A stretch of 64,000 nt of DNA from Marinobacterium nitratireducens (GCF_014645375.1 NZ_BMLT01000004.1:186001-250000), one strand, 5' to 3'. Counted from the stretch's first letter, positions 25,676 through 37,600 are shown. Translations and numbers: made by a program. The notes: generated by a model not told the origin, from the letters alone.

Positions 25676-28054
25676 TTACTGCGCCTCCATTGCCACTGCG
25701 CCACGACCTTGCTGGCGGGGCTTCAGCAGCAACAGAATCGCGGGCATGAAGAAGAGATCGAACAGCAGGGCAACGAAAATCGTCAGCGCCGCCATCGTGC
25801 CCATCCACGCATTGATCTGGAAACCGGAGAACGCCAGGCACAGGAAACCGGCCGCCAGCGACAGCGTCATCGTCACCAGGCCCGGCCCGACCGATTCGAA
25901 GGTGGCGCGCACCGCCTCTGCGCTGCTCGCCCCCCTGTCCCGCCGCATGCGCACGAAACCGCAGAGCATGTGGATGGTCGCATCCACCACGACACCGAAG
26001 GTCACGGAGGCCACCGTCGCCACCGCCATGCCCACTTCGCCGTTGATCAGCGCCCAGATGCCGAGCGTTGCCAGACAGGGAATGAAGTTGGCGAAAGTGC
26101 CGATCAGGCTCAGCGCCAGCGAACGGAAAGCGACCAGGAAAATGACCCAGACCACCAGCACGCCCATGGCGATGCCCTGCAGCATTTCCTGAATATTGCG
26201 GTTGCCGATATGGGCGAAGAGCAGCGATGTTCCGGTGGCCCTGGCCGATGCGGCGACCAGCGTCGTATTGTCCGCCGCCCAGGCTTCGGCGCGCGCCTGC
26301 AGATCGGTCATGTCCCGGGTGGAGATATCGTTGAGGCTGACCGAAAGCCGACTGTAGCGCTTGTCGGCCGTGAGCTGATTGCGCAGGTCCGTACCGAACG
26401 GCAGCGACATCTCGTACAGGGCCAGGTACTGCGCCGCCAGATCGCGATTGCCCGGCAAGGCATAGGCATTGGCGTCGCCGCCCTGCATGGCCCGGTTTAC
26501 CGTTTTCATGATGTCGGGCAGCCCGTGCACATGCGTCACGCCCGGCTGCTGCCGCAGCCAGCCTGCGAAGGCGTCCACCTCCTGCAGGTACTGCGGCGTC
26601 GCGATGCCGCCCTCCTCGCGGGAGTCGAGCGAAAACTCGAGGATATAAAAGCCGCCAAGATCTTCGTTCATGCGGTCTGTGGCTTCCCGAAAGCTGAAAC
26701 TCTGATCGAAGTAACGCACGTAACGGTCATCCAGCACATTGGTGAATGCCAGCGAGCAGAGCACGACGGCGACGGCGCTGATGCCGGCCAGCAGGCGCCG
26801 CGGATTCGCCAGCACGATGCGGGCCACAGCGCCACTGAAGCGCTCTGCCGGCACGGAGCTGTCCTTGCCGCGCCAGGGCAGCACACAGAGCAGCGCAGGA
26901 AAGAAGCTCACGGACAGGAACCAGGCCATGAGCGAACCGATCGCAACGATGATACCGAGGTGGGCGAAAGGCGGTACGGCGCTGAAGGAGAGCGTCAGGA
27001 AGCCGATCGACGTGGTAAGGGTGGTCAAGGTGACCGGCCACCAGCATTCGAGCAGCGCCATTTTGACGGCCTCCGGCCGGCCGAGGCCACTGCGGCGGTG
27101 ACGCATCATGCCGGCACAGATATGGATACAATCACAGGTCGCCAGGGTGAGAATGATATTGGGTGCGATAACGCTCGGCGAGGACAACGGGATTCCCAGC
27201 ATCGCGGAGAGACCGAGCGCGCACAGCGTGCTCAGCATGATCACCAGGAAGGTCGCAACCGCACCGACGACCGAGCGCAACGCCACCACGATGATCAGCA
27301 GCAGTATCACCAGCATAATGGGCAGCAACACCGAGCTGTCGTAGGTGCTCGCCTCGACAAAGGCGTGATCCAGCGCCACCGAGCCCGACAGCCCCAGCTC
27401 CAGGTCCGGGTACTGCAGCGCAAACCGATCGAGAGTTTTCTGACCCGCCGCCATGGCCACTTCAGACTGAGCCGAAGCGGTATCGGCCTGGAAGCTGAAC
27501 TGCACCACCACCAGACCCAGAGTGCCATCCCGCGACAGCAGGCGGTCGATCAACAGCGGCTCCAGTACCGAGTCCGCTTTCAGCTGGCGCGCCTGCGCCG
27601 CCGTCAGGGAATCGCCGGAGCGTGCCAGGTGGTCGATCTCGATGTCGTCGCCAACCGCGCGGACCCGCTGAAAGTTGGTCACCGAGTCGACTCGTTTGAC
27701 ATCCGGCAGCGCCCAGGCGGCGTCGGTGATTTCATTGATCGCGTTCAGGCGTTCGGGGGTAAACAGATCCCCCTCCCGGGCCTTGACCACGTAGATCAGG
27801 TTGTCATCCCGGCCGTATAGCTGTTCAAACCTCTCCAGTTGCTGCAGCTCGGGATTGTCGTCGGCGAAGAACACCCGGTTGTCGCTGCGAAATGTCAGCT
27901 GCGACATGCCGGCCATAAGCAGAGCCGCCAACACCATGGAACCGATCAGCACCTTGACCGGATTCGCGGTGACAAAGGTGAGGTACCGCTCGACAAACCC
28001 TTTCACCGCTCCCAAACCGCAACGCTCCCGGCGGCCCGTGCGCAAACTACCCAT
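25676..28054 (-). CDS. RND/MMPL-family lipid exporter
   Basis: A 792-residue RND-superfamily permease: one N-terminal segment (~30-50), a ~200-residue periplasmic loop, five clustered segments (~235-400), a second periplasmic loop and a final cluster (~620-780). This is the two-fold MMPL/HpnN layout that exports lipids, rather than the HAE1 drug-pump form of over 1000 residues. GGGAGA precedes the ATG. It is flanked by the barrel protein (134-bp gap) and the thioesterase (1-bp gap), so it belongs to the PKS cluster. Substrate inferred to be the cluster's lipid product. Confidence 0.85.
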   Translation of the reverse strand: MGSLRTGRRERCGLGAVKGFVERYLTFVTANPVKVLIGSMVLAALLMAGMSQLTFRSDNRVFFADDNPELQQLERFEQLYGRDDNLIYVVKAREGDLFTPERLNAINEITDAAWALPDVKRVDSVTNFQRVRAVGDDIEIDHLARSGDSLTAAQARQLKADSVLEPLLIDRLLSRDGTLGLVVVQFSFQADTASAQSEVAMAAGQKTLDRFALQYPDLELGLSGSVALDHAFVEASTYDSSVLLPIMLVILLLIIVVALRSVVGAVATFLVIMLSTLCALGLSAMLGIPLSSPSVIAPNIILTLATCDCIHICAGMMRHRRSGLGRPEAVKMALLECWWPVTLTTLTTSIGFLTLSFSAVPPFAHLGIIVAIGSLMAWFLSVSFFPALLCVLPWRGKDSSVPAERFSGAVARIVLANPRRLLAGISAVAVVLCSLAFTNVLDDRYVRYFDQSFSFREATDRMNEDLGGFYILEFSLDSREEGGIATPQYLQEVDAFAGWLRQQPGVTHVHGLPDIMKTVNRAMQGGDANAYALPGNRDLAAQYLALYEMSLPFGTDLRNQLTADKRYSRLSVSLNDISTRDMTDLQARAEAWAADNTTLVAASARATGTSLLFAHIGNRNIQEMLQGIAMGVLVVWVIFLVAFRSLALSLIGTFANFIPCLATLGIWALINGEVGMAVATVASVTFGVVVDATIHMLCGFVRMRRDRGASSAEAVRATFESVGPGLVTMTLSLAAGFLCLAFSGFQINAWMGTMAALTIFVALLFDLFFMPAILLLLKPRQQGRGAVAMEAQ

Positions 28055-28188
28055 CGCAAAATCTCCCTGACTGATCAGGCCGCTTGGCAGGCTCCGGATG
28101 AGCGCGTCAGCTGTTGTATTCAGCCAACGGTATCGCCCGGGCGTCCGCGCGACCCGCCTTTTTCACTTACGCCTGCCGGAAAGCCGGC

Positions 28189-29382
28189 TCAAAAATACCA
28201 GGCCCAACTGAGCCTGGCGCGCTGATCGTTTTCGTAACCCTGCAATGCCCTGTCCCCGTCGACGGACAGCGGCGCCAGCAGCTGCAGCTCGAGGGTCTGC
28301 TGCCGCCCGATTCGTCGCGACGCGCGAATATCGACCAGATTGGAATGAAACTCCAGGTCATGGGTCAGGCGCACGTCGAGCAAAGAGTCATAGACATCGT
28401 TGCGGTTATATCGGGCGCCGATATAGATATCCCGTTGAAACGGCGTCAACGCAGCCTGATCGCCGCGCCCGTCGTAATACCCCTCCAGGTACAGCGTGAT
28501 CGAGTCGAAGCCGTCGGTCAGCTGATTGAAGGTCGTCTCGGAGCCAATGCCGGCGCCGGCGAAATCGTCCGAGTCGGCACTGCGATAGATCACCTCGCCC
28601 TTGAGCACGCTGTCGCCGATCACGTACGACAATTCAACGCCCGTCTGAGCGATGCGCTCGTACACCTCATCGAAGCCGACCAGCCCCTCCGGGCCGGTGA
28701 CCGGCCGGTATATGGGCTCCCTGGCATGGCCATCGAAGTAGGACAGCGCCAGGTCGAAGTCGCCCAACCGGTGCTGCCCCCTCAACGCGACGCCGCTGCG
28801 ACCCTGCCCTGCCTCGAACTCGGTGTCCCGGACCGGGACGGGCAGGTTTCGCAGGCGGTCTTCACCCTCGGCAATGCGCCGCTCGCGGCTGTAGGGCAGC
28901 ACCAAAGCGGACAGCACCCAGTCGCTGTAGCGGGTCGTGGCGGTCACGCCCGGCTGCCCCAGCTTGGCGTCACCCTGGTAGTCCTCCACCAGATCACGCT
29001 GGTTGACGATATCCACCGGGTTCCAGGCCTCGAGCACACTCCAGTTTTCCTGCACCACGCCGGCCTTGAAGTCGGTACCGGCCACCCGGAAGCGCAGCAG
29101 GCTTTCCCTGATATCGCCGAACAGCCGGTCTCGCGCGTAGGGATTGACCCGGCCGTTGGCGCTAAAATCGAACCGCAGGTCCCTGGACAGGCGGGCTGTC
29201 CAGTCGATACTGGCCGACAGGCTCGGCTGCAGCCGACTGTCGTTCTGATCGCCGAACAGCGGAGCGTCCGGGTAGGCAGCGACATCCAGCGCCAGGTTCC
29301 CTCGAGGCCCGCCCGCGCCGGCATTCATCGAGAGCAACAGTGCTGCGGTCTGCAGCACTGTTGCGGCAACGCCTAATCTCAT
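28189..29382 (-). CDS. Outer-membrane beta-barrel protein of the PKS cluster
   Basis: A 397-residue exported protein with a signal peptide (about 1-25, ending NAGAGG). The rest is alternating, aromatic-rich beta-strand sequence (for example LRFDFSANGRVNPYARD, DIYIGARYNRNDVYD) and the protein ends WAWYF, the terminal aromatic motif recognised by the Bam complex. About 14-18 strands would fit. The start overlaps the stop of the LolA-like gene (ATGA), so the two are coupled. It may act as the outer-membrane port for the product. Exact family not certain from the sequence alone. Confidence 0.75.
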   Translation of the reverse strand: MRLGVAATVLQTAALLLSMNAGAGGPRGNLALDVAAYPDAPLFGDQNDSRLQPSLSASIDWTARLSRDLRFDFSANGRVNPYARDRLFGDIRESLLRFRVAGTDFKAGVVQENWSVLEAWNPVDIVNQRDLVEDYQGDAKLGQPGVTATTRYSDWVLSALVLPYSRERRIAEGEDRLRNLPVPVRDTEFEAGQGRSGVALRGQHRLGDFDLALSYFDGHAREPIYRPVTGPEGLVGFDEVYERIAQTGVELSYVIGDSVLKGEVIYRSADSDDFAGAGIGSETTFNQLTDGFDSITLYLEGYYDGRGDQAALTPFQRDIYIGARYNRNDVYDSLLDVRLTHDLEFHSNLVDIRASRRIGRQQTLELQLLAPLSVDGDRALQGYENDQRARLSWAWYF

Positions 29383-30188
29383 CGAGACCAGTACTCCAGG
29401 CGGGTATCGGTCAGATCAGCTTCGCTCAGGCCCGTTTTGAAGCGGTAATCTTCCCAGACGATTTCCGAGTGCGAGCCGTCTCGCATATTGGTCATGACCA
29501 TGCGGCCCGGACGCCAATGCTTGTTTTCGTACTCTTCGTAATCGAAAAACTCGAGTTTTTTCAGCTCGCGGCCCTGGCGGTCAAAGTAGACGATTCGCAC
29601 CGGCTGCCAGATGCGCGGATCGATGGTCTCGACGAGCTTCTGATAACCCGAGTGTTCGTATTTGGGAATGTTGGCGATGGTGTGGCAGGTGGTTGCCGGC
29701 TCGCCGCAGGGCTCATCCTGGATGAACTTGTAGTCGTAGTTGGAGAGTTCCCAGGTGGCGATATCCTCGTAGGAGAACTCGGACCCTGCAAAGGAGCCAG
29801 TTTTGTCCCGCGAGGCCAGCCGCTTGGAGCGATTGGTCGCCGGCAGGTAGATCCACTGATCGTCCGGCGCGTTGGGGTGGGTGTAGGTCAGGGATACGAA
29901 GCCGGCCAGGTCGCGCGGCTGTGAAAATACCACCAGACGCTTGTCGCCATCGTCTCGCAGCTCCAGGGTGTTCATCTCGAACACCCGCGAGGCGCTCACG
30001 CCACCGGGGCGGTTGACGGTCATTTTCCCGACCACGACATAGTCTTCAAAACCCGCGTCATTGCGATCGACGCTCTGGGCGATTTCGCGACCGCGCTCAT
30101 CGGAGACCATGGCCGGCGTATTGGCCAGGGCGATATTCGCGGCCATCAGCGAGACAACCGTCAGGGGAAGATACCGGGCTTTTAACAT
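29379..30188 (-). CDS. LolA-like periplasmic lipid-carrier protein
   Basis: A 269-residue protein with a signal peptide (MLKARYLPLTVVSLMAANIALA). The mature part resembles 'outer membrane lipoprotein-sorting' LolA-like proteins: RVFEMNTLELRDDGDKRLVVF, WIYLPATNRSKRLASRD, FAGSEFSYEDI and YFDRQGRELKKLEFFDYEEY. LolA folds have a hydrophobic cavity that carries acyl chains across the periplasm. The ATG at 30188 is fixed by a strong AAGGAG six bases upstream. Co-occurrence with an MMPL permease and a barrel suggests a three-part export route. Confidence 0.82.
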   Translation of the reverse strand: MLKARYLPLTVVSLMAANIALANTPAMVSDERGREIAQSVDRNDAGFEDYVVVGKMTVNRPGGVSASRVFEMNTLELRDDGDKRLVVFSQPRDLAGFVSLTYTHPNAPDDQWIYLPATNRSKRLASRDKTGSFAGSEFSYEDIATWELSNYDYKFIQDEPCGEPATTCHTIANIPKYEHSGYQKLVETIDPRIWQPVRIVYFDRQGRELKKLEFFDYEEYENKHWRPGRMVMTNMRDGSHSEIVWEDYRFKTGLSEADLTDTRLEYWSR

Positions 30189-30198
30189 GTCGATCTCC

Positions 30199-31521
30199 TT
30201 AATTGGTTTTATCTGAACCGGCGATTTCAGTGGCAATGAGCCGTAACATTCGGGCCATCATCTCCTGCGTGTGATCGGCACTGATAAAGCAGCGCAGGCG
30301 GGCCGCCTCGCGCGGCACCACCGGGTGCATGACGGCATGGGAGATAAAGCGCTGCTCGAGCAGCGAGGACATCAGATGCAGCGCCTTGTCGTCGTCGATC
30401 ATCAGCGGCACGATGGGTACGCCGGGCACGCTGGTGCGGCAATCCAGGCCCTCGGCCTCGGCCAGCTGCTTGAAGGTGCGCGCATTGTTCTGCAGACGCT
30501 GGACGCGCTCGGGCTCGGCTCTGGCAATTTCCACAGCGGCCAGCGCCGCCGCGGTGTTCGCCGGGCTGATCCCGGTGCTGTAGAGCAGCAGACCGGGACA
30601 GAAGTGATGCAGCAATTCGATCAATTCCCGGGAGCCGGCCAGAAAGCCCCCGCAACTGGCAAAACTTTTCGACAACGTGCCAACGATGAGCTCCACCTCG
30701 GAGGTGGGCACGCCAAAATGCTCGCAGACGCCACGACCGGTTGCGCCAACGGTGCCGCAGGAGTGGGCTTCGTCGATCATCAGCCAGGCGCCGAACTCCT
30801 TTTTCAGCTCGATCAGGCGAGGCAGGTCGACCAGGTCGCCATCCATGCTGTAGGCGCCCTCGACCAGGATGACCGTCTTGCGATGCTGCTTGCGATTCTC
30901 GCCGAGCAGGCGCTTGAGCGCGCCCATATCATTGTGCGGGAATGCGATGCGCCGCGCCCCTGACATGACGGCCCCCATGACACCACTGTTGTGCATGTAC
31001 TCGTCGTGCAGGATCAGGTCGCGCTTGTCGAGCAGATAGCCCACCGCGGAGACGTTGGTGCTGTACCCCCCCACCCCGACCGTGGCGGCTTCAAAGCCGG
31101 TGAAATCAGCCAGCGCACGCTCGAGCTCCCGGTGCAGCTCGCACTCCCCGCCCACCATGCGGGCGGCGCCGGCATGGGTACCGTACCGATGAATGGCGGC
31201 GCATGCCGCCTCTTTAACGCGTTCGTCGTTGGAAAGGCCGAGATAGTTGTAGTTGGAGAAGGTGACATACTCCTCCTGTTCGATCTCCAGCACCCCGGAG
31301 ACGGTGCCGCTGCGGGGTAGAAAGTAGGGGTTACGCAGCGTCGAACCGTTGCCGTAGAGCGAGTGAATGCGCTCGAGCATTGCATGCTCGGGGTAATCCC
31401 GGGCCTGCAACGGCGCGTGCTCCTGGGCCGGCGAGGCATCGGGAGTCTGAATTTTTGCCCGGATCTGGTTGAGCAAACTGTCCATGGATGACATCTGTGT
31501 GGTCACGGGAATAAGGTCCAT
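30199..31521 (-). CDS. Alpha-oxoamine synthase (PLP-dependent, BioF/SPT/CqsA family)
   Basis: A 440-residue fold-type I PLP enzyme. YLGLSNDERVKEAA and GTHAGAARMVGGECELH are family signatures, DEYMHNSG holds the ring-stacking His (~173-180), DEAHSCG the Asp250/His253 pair, and GTLSKSFASCGGFLAG the PLP Lys285. Members condense an acyl thioester with an amino acid (Gly, Ala, Ser) with loss of CO2. The cognate acyl donor here is probably the acyl-ACP of the upstream PKS. Neither ATG at 31521 nor that at 31494 has a clear ribosome-binding site, so the start is uncertain. It lies 138 bp behind the PKS. Confidence 0.88.
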   Translation of the reverse strand: MDLIPVTTQMSSMDSLLNQIRAKIQTPDASPAQEHAPLQARDYPEHAMLERIHSLYGNGSTLRNPYFLPRSGTVSGVLEIEQEEYVTFSNYNYLGLSNDERVKEAACAAIHRYGTHAGAARMVGGECELHRELERALADFTGFEAATVGVGGYSTNVSAVGYLLDKRDLILHDEYMHNSGVMGAVMSGARRIAFPHNDMGALKRLLGENRKQHRKTVILVEGAYSMDGDLVDLPRLIELKKEFGAWLMIDEAHSCGTVGATGRGVCEHFGVPTSEVELIVGTLSKSFASCGGFLAGSRELIELLHHFCPGLLLYSTGISPANTAAALAAVEIARAEPERVQRLQNNARTFKQLAEAEGLDCRTSVPGVPIVPLMIDDDKALHLMSSLLEQRFISHAVMHPVVPREAARLRCFISADHTQEMMARMLRLIATEIAGSDKTN

Positions 31522-31581
31522 TTAAACGATGAATCAAGGCGCTGCGAGTCCCGGTTTTCGCAAGGTCCGGCGATGGCGGTC

Positions 31582-31609
31582 CCGGTCGGTGCAGCTGGGC
31601 ACCGACCGG
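31582..31609. promoter_or_regulatory. Hairpin between the PKS and oxoamine synthase genes
   Basis: CCGGTCGGTGC at 31582-31592 pairs perfectly with GCACCGACCGG at 31599-31609 around six bases. No T-run follows on the minus strand, so it is unlikely to be a full terminator; it could act as a partial terminator or stabilise the upstream message and so set the ratio of PKS to release enzyme. Confidence 0.45.
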
Positions 31610-31659
31610 AACCCGGCAGGCAGCGGATACGCTTGTTGATGCTGTGAACTGGGTTCGGG

Positions 31660-34600
31660 CTAGGCTGCGGTGATCTCGGCAAAGGCCTTGTCGACCAGAG
31701 CGTTGATCGTCGCGTGCCCCAGCAGCTCGACAACCGAGTAGCCGATGCCGATGGCCTGATCGAGATTGATCTGGATCTCGGTGGACATCAGCGAGTCGAC
31801 GCCGAACGCATCGAACGCGAGGTCCGGCTTGAGCCGCTCGGGCGAAGTTTTCAGAACCATGGCGATCACGTCCGCGATCAGGTTCTGCAACACCGCCCTG
31901 CCCTCCGCCTCGGAGCTGGATTTCACCGCCTGGTGCAGCTGCGCGACCAGCGAAGCGTCGCCATTAGCGGCATCGCGGCTCTCAGCCACCAGCTTGCTGA
32001 ATGCCGGCGAGTCGCCGCCCACGGTTTCGTACGCGGCCCAGCGTTCCCAGGCGATCTGCTCGGCGATGGCCACCTGTGTCTGGCCCTGCACCAGGGCTCG
32101 CCCCAGGCCCCGCAGTGCGGTGCCGACGTGCAGTGGCGCCAGACCGATCTGCGTCAGATGCTGACCGATACGGGCGTCCTCTTCGAGCATGCCAACAGCG
32201 GCAATGGCGCCAAAGTTCACGCTCAGCGCCGGCAGCCCCCGGGTCCGCCGCAGGTGCGCCAGACCATCCAGGAAGCCGTTGGCGGCGCAGTAGTTGGCCT
32301 GGCGGCTGTTGCCCACCAGGTTGGCGATGGACGAGAACAGCACGAAATGCTCCAGCTCCACCGACAGCGATTCCAGCGCCCGGTGCAGGCTAAGCGCACC
32401 GCCCGCTTTCACCGCCATCACTCGCGCCAGCGACTCGGGCGGCATATCCACCAGCAGCTGATCGTCCAGCACCCCGGCGGCGTGGAATACGCCCTTCAGC
32501 GGCGCGGCGTCACGACAGAGGGACCGAATAAGCTCCGCCACCGCATCGGCCCGGGCCATATCGACCGCGTGGGTGCTGACGCTGGCGCCGGCCTGCTCCA
32601 GGTCGCGAATCAACAGGTCGGCACCGGGCGTAGCGCCGCCGCGGCGGCTCACCAGCGCGATATGGCCCGCGCCATGCGCTGCCAGCCAGCGCGCCACCTC
32701 GGCGCCCAGGCCGCCAAAGCCGCCGGTAATCAGGTAGCTGCCATCGGCCGAAAAAGCCGGCAAATCCGGCCCCATGGCCGAGAAAGGCGCCTGCCCGGCG
32801 CAGAGCAGCAGTTCCTGCCACCCACCCGGGTCCGACTCTGCCGCGCCCTGCTCGAGCAGCGCCTGCAGGCCCCACTCGGTGGTCTTCGGCAGCCGGCCCT
32901 CGCTCGCCTCTCGGATAATGTCCTCCAGAGCCCTGGCATAGGCTTGCGACTTCCTGAGGCCGGACAAGTCGGTGACCGCCCTGACCAGGCCGCCACAGTG
33001 CGACGGCAGGGCGAATGGCTGCGGCTCCGGGCTCAGGTCGACCAGTTGCCCTTCGTGCGCCAGGCTGCTGAAACCGAGGCTTCGGCTCCACTGAGCCAGC
33101 GGACCTGCGATCAGATCGAAGCGCTGCGCGGCGGCGGCATCGAACTGATCGAATCGGGTTACGCGCGCCCCGGCCCGCTCGAAGCGCCGGCCGAGCGCGC
33201 CGCCCAGGGCGCTGTCATCCACCAGCACCTCGGCGCCTGCCATCGCGGCACAGGCGTGCTCGAGCAGCAACGCCTGTACCTCGACGATGGCGTGGCTGGC
33301 CTGAAGGGCCTCCGGAGCGGCCGCGGCTGCCGACACCAGCAGCGCCTCGGACTCCGATACCACCTGCCGGGAGTCGAGACGGTAAGGCAGAACCCCTGCG
33401 ACGCGCTCGCCGACGCTGAACCGGGTCGCGCCGGCGCCACACTCGAGCACGGTCGCGCAAACGGCCATCATCGTCTCGTTGCCGTGCTGGCGGGCCAGCC
33501 GGTCGATGCGGATGCGGTATTCGCTCACACCCAGGCGCGGGCTGGCCGTCATCACACGGGCGCTGATTTCGTTGCCCGCAACCGCCAGGCTGACCGGGGT
33601 CGCAGAGACGTCGTCGACCAGCACCGTGCTGGCGGACTCGAGCACCTTGGACCGGACCAGCTCGACCGCATAGCGGCGGCTGTCGCGAATGGCGACCTCA
33701 TCGATCCTGGCCGCATTGATGATCTCGACGAACAGGCTTTGCGCCTGGGCCATGGTCTCGTCGGCCGAGACCCGGTCGATATCGATAATGACGATATCCT
33801 GCGCCTCCAGCTCGTTGCGGGCGACACGGGCGAAGCCGGCGATGGCGGTTTGCCCGGGTATGACCTGATCGCCTTCGACCACCGTCGACGACAACCGCGT
33901 GACCACGCGCAGCTTGCCGTTGCAGCCGGCGCCATTGAGGCCCTGCAGCAGCGTCAGCAGTTCAGCGGCGTTGCCCTGCCCGGTCGGGTCCCAGTCAGGC
34001 TCGAGGCCCGACCACGCGATGTAGGCGATATGCGAGGCCGACGCCAGTACCGAAGGATCCTGCAGGTCCTCCATGGCGTAGCGCTGACACGGAATGCCGA
34101 CCGAAGCGCCTACCTCGAGCAGGACATCGGCCAGCGGCTCCATCGGGCCTGCGATGATGGCCAGGGCGGTCACATTCGGGTCGACGCTTTCAAGCGCCGG
34201 CTGCTCGTTCCAGCGTCGCTGGTAGTCGCCCTTCGGGAAACGGTCGGGTTCGCAGGCGCCGCGTAACGCCGCATAGGTAAGGCGCTTCACCATCGCGAAC
34301 ACCGCACCGCTCTCGTCGGCCAGTTCAAAATCGACCACGATCTGCGCCGCGCTCTTTTCCACGATACTGACCTTGCAGAGCATCCGTTCGGGTGCGGTAT
34401 CGAATACCTGCAGTGCGTCGATCGACACCGGCAGGTAAGCGCCGTCGGCGGGCTCCAGCAACGCGATCGCCGACTGGAAGCAGCCATCCAGCAGCGACGG
34501 ATGCAGGACATACATCGAGCTGTCCTCGCCCGCCGTCTCGGGACGCTCCAGCAGCACCAGCGCTTCGCCCTGCGCCCGGTCGCGCTTGAGGCCGACGATC

Positions 34601-37600
34601 GACTGGAAGGCAGGGCCGTATTGCAGCGACAGCTCACCCAGTTCCCGGTACAGCCGGGCGGCATCGACCGCTTCGCCGTCGAAGTCCTCGAAAGCGCGCT
34701 CACCGAGCTGCGCAACCGCCTTGATCCTTAGCGGAAACAGCTGCGCCCGCGCATGCACCACCGCGTCGCGCTCCGACAGGCTGTCGCTGGCCAGCAGTTT
34801 GGCCTCGCTGGTGAATTCGTCGAAGATGACGTTGAGGTTTAGCGCGCGCTCCCGGTCGAGAATCAGCGCCTCCAGAATGTCGATATTGCGCAGGCTCCAG
34901 CCACTGCGTGCATCCAGTTGCGGCCAGCGTTCCCGCGCCGACTCGCACAAGGCCTCGAGAAAGCCTGCAGCCGGCATGATGGCGACACCGTCCACCTTGT
35001 GGTCGTCGAGGTAGTTGAGCCGGCTCAGATTGAGATCGGCACCGTCGTGGCCGTACAGCGGATCGAGCTGCTCGCGAGTCCGGTCGCTCGCCTGCCACAG
35101 GGACTCGCGCCACAAGGGCTTGCGCTGCCACGGGTATGCGGGCAGATTGACCAGGCGACCGCCGCCTTCGCGGCTCTGCCAGTCGAGGCCGCCGCCCGCC
35201 GTATAGATATCGGCCACCGCCTGCTGCACCGAGAGGCCTTCGGGCTTGTTCATCCAGAGCGTGGCGACTTCCCGTGCATCGGCGCCCTCCTCCTGGAACA
35301 CCTCCTCGATTGCGCGGCGCAGTACCGGGTGCGGGCCGATCTCGACAAAGGTCGTGTAGCCGTCGGCCAGCATGCTGCGAATCGCCGCGGCGAAATGGAC
35401 AGGCTCGCGCACGTTGTCGCACCAGTATTCGGCATCGAAGCGACGGGCCTCTGCCGCGTCACCCACAGTGCCGCCGGTCACGGTCGAATACAGCGCAGTG
35501 CGGGCACACGCCGGGGCCAGCATCGCCAGCTGCCTGCGCAGTTCGGGCTTGAGCTGTTCCATTACCGGGCTGTGATAGGGCACCGCCACATCGAGCATAC
35601 GGGCAAAGAGGCTTTGCTCGGTTGCGGACGCCAGGATAGCGTCCAGGCAGGCGGCATCGCCGGCAACGGTGACACTGGCCGGCGAATTGATTGCCGCCAG
35701 CGAAACCTTGCCCGCGTAAGGCGCGATCAGCTCGGTGGCAGCGGCCTCCCCGACGCCCAGCGCCAGCATTTTGCCCTGCCCGGCCGTGGTCGCCTGAATA
35801 CGGCTGCGCTGGCAGCTCACCAGCAGGGTTTCTTCAAGGGTCAGCATGCCCGACGCCCAGGCCGAGGCCACCTCGCCAACCGAGTGACCGACCACCGCAT
35901 CGGGGGTTACCCCTTCGGCCGCCAGCACCGCGGTCAGGCCCAGCTGGACCATCAGGTTGGCCGGCTGAGCATACTCGGTACGCTTGATTTCGGAGTGTTC
36001 CTCGTCCTTGAGCATTTCCTCGAGGATGGAGAATCCGGCGATTTTGCTGAATACCGCGTCAGCGTCCTGCAGCGTGCGGCGAAAGACCTCATTGTGCTCG
36101 TAGAGCTCGCGCCCCATTCCGTGCCACTGCGGCCCCATTCCGGTGTAAACGAAGGCAATACGCTTGTCGGCGGAGCTCGCGCGCACGTTCTGGGAAGCCC
36201 CCGGCGGCAGCTCGCCATCGAGGTACTGCTGCAACGCCGCTCGCAGCGACTGCCTGGAATCACCCCAGACCGCCAGGCGGTGCGACAGCTGGGCACGCCT
36301 GTTAGAGGCGGTGAAGAGAACGTCGTCCAGCGCAACCTCGTCCGAGGCCAGCAGAGCCACGAACTGCGAGGCCCGGGCCCGCAAGGCGTCGGCATCGCGC
36401 GCGGAAACCGGCAGCAACCGCTGGCCTTCGCGCAGGACGCCCTTCTCACCGTCGCGGGTGTTAAATTCAGGCCGACCGGACAGGATGAGGTGCGCATTGG
36501 TGCCGCCATAGCCAAAGGAGTTGATGGCGATCCTGGCCGACTGACCGTCGGCCACCAGGGGCACCGGCGAGCGCGGCAGGAAAATACGTTCCGGTATCGC
36601 GGGGTTGACGGTTTCCAGCCCCGCGACCGGCGGTACCCTATTGTTGCGCAACATCATCACGGACTTGATGACACTGGCAATGCCGGCGGCGGCTTCGAGG
36701 TGCCCGATACTGGCCTTGACCGAACCGACACAGCAGTCGTTGTCACGCCCGTAAACCTCGGCGATCGCCCTGGTCTCGAGCGGATCGCCCACCCCTGTAC
36801 CGGTGCCATGCGCCTCGACATAGTTGACCTCGGCAGCATCGCAGCCACTGGTCGACAACACCTTTTTCATGAGGTCGCGCTGTGCGCTGGGATTAGGCAC
36901 GGTGATGCCGCTGGTGCGACCATCCTGATTGACGCCGACGCCCTCCACCACCGCCAGAACGGAATCGCCGTCACGCTCCGCGGCGGCCAGGCTCTTCAGC
37001 ACCACTACACCGCCGCCTTCGCCGCGACCGTAGCCGTCGGCACGGGAGTCGAAACTCTTGGAGCGGCCATCTTTGGCCAGGAAGCGGCCTTTCGACATGG
37101 CGATGGTGTACTCAGGACGCAGCATGAAATTGACACCACCCACCAGCGCCGCTTCACACTGGCCGGATTCAATCGACGAGACCGCCTGAGCAAAGGCCAC
37201 CAGCGATGAGGAGCAGGCGGTATCCAGCGAGAAGCTGGGGCCATGGAAGTCGAATGCGTAGGAAATTCGGTTGGACAGCATGGTGAGAGTGGCGCCGGCA
37301 GCGCTATGGGAAGCAATGGTGTCCCTGGCGCCCGCACCCAGTTGGTTGAGCAGATGGTCGACGGTGAAACCGCCGACAAAGACCCCGGTATCAGAACCGG
37401 CCATCTGCTCCGGATCGAGCCCGGCGGACTCCAGCGCCTCCCAGCTCAGCTCCAGGAGCATCCGTTGCTGCGGGTCGAGGAATTCCACTTCACGTGGCGA
37501 AAGGTTGAAGAATTCAGCATCGAAGCCACGGTAGTCGTAGTCGTGCAGGAAGTGGCCAGACTCGACATACGCCTTGCCCGCGGAGTCGCTGGCGTTGCTG

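Noticed and set aside
25583-27820. 745-codon frame opposite the RND transporter
   Set aside because: Antisense and His/Gln/Arg-rich; the minus-strand gene has clear membrane segments.
31714-34266. 850-codon frame on the plus strand over the PKS
   Set aside because: Opposite the PKS, Gln/Arg/His-rich shadow with no family signature.
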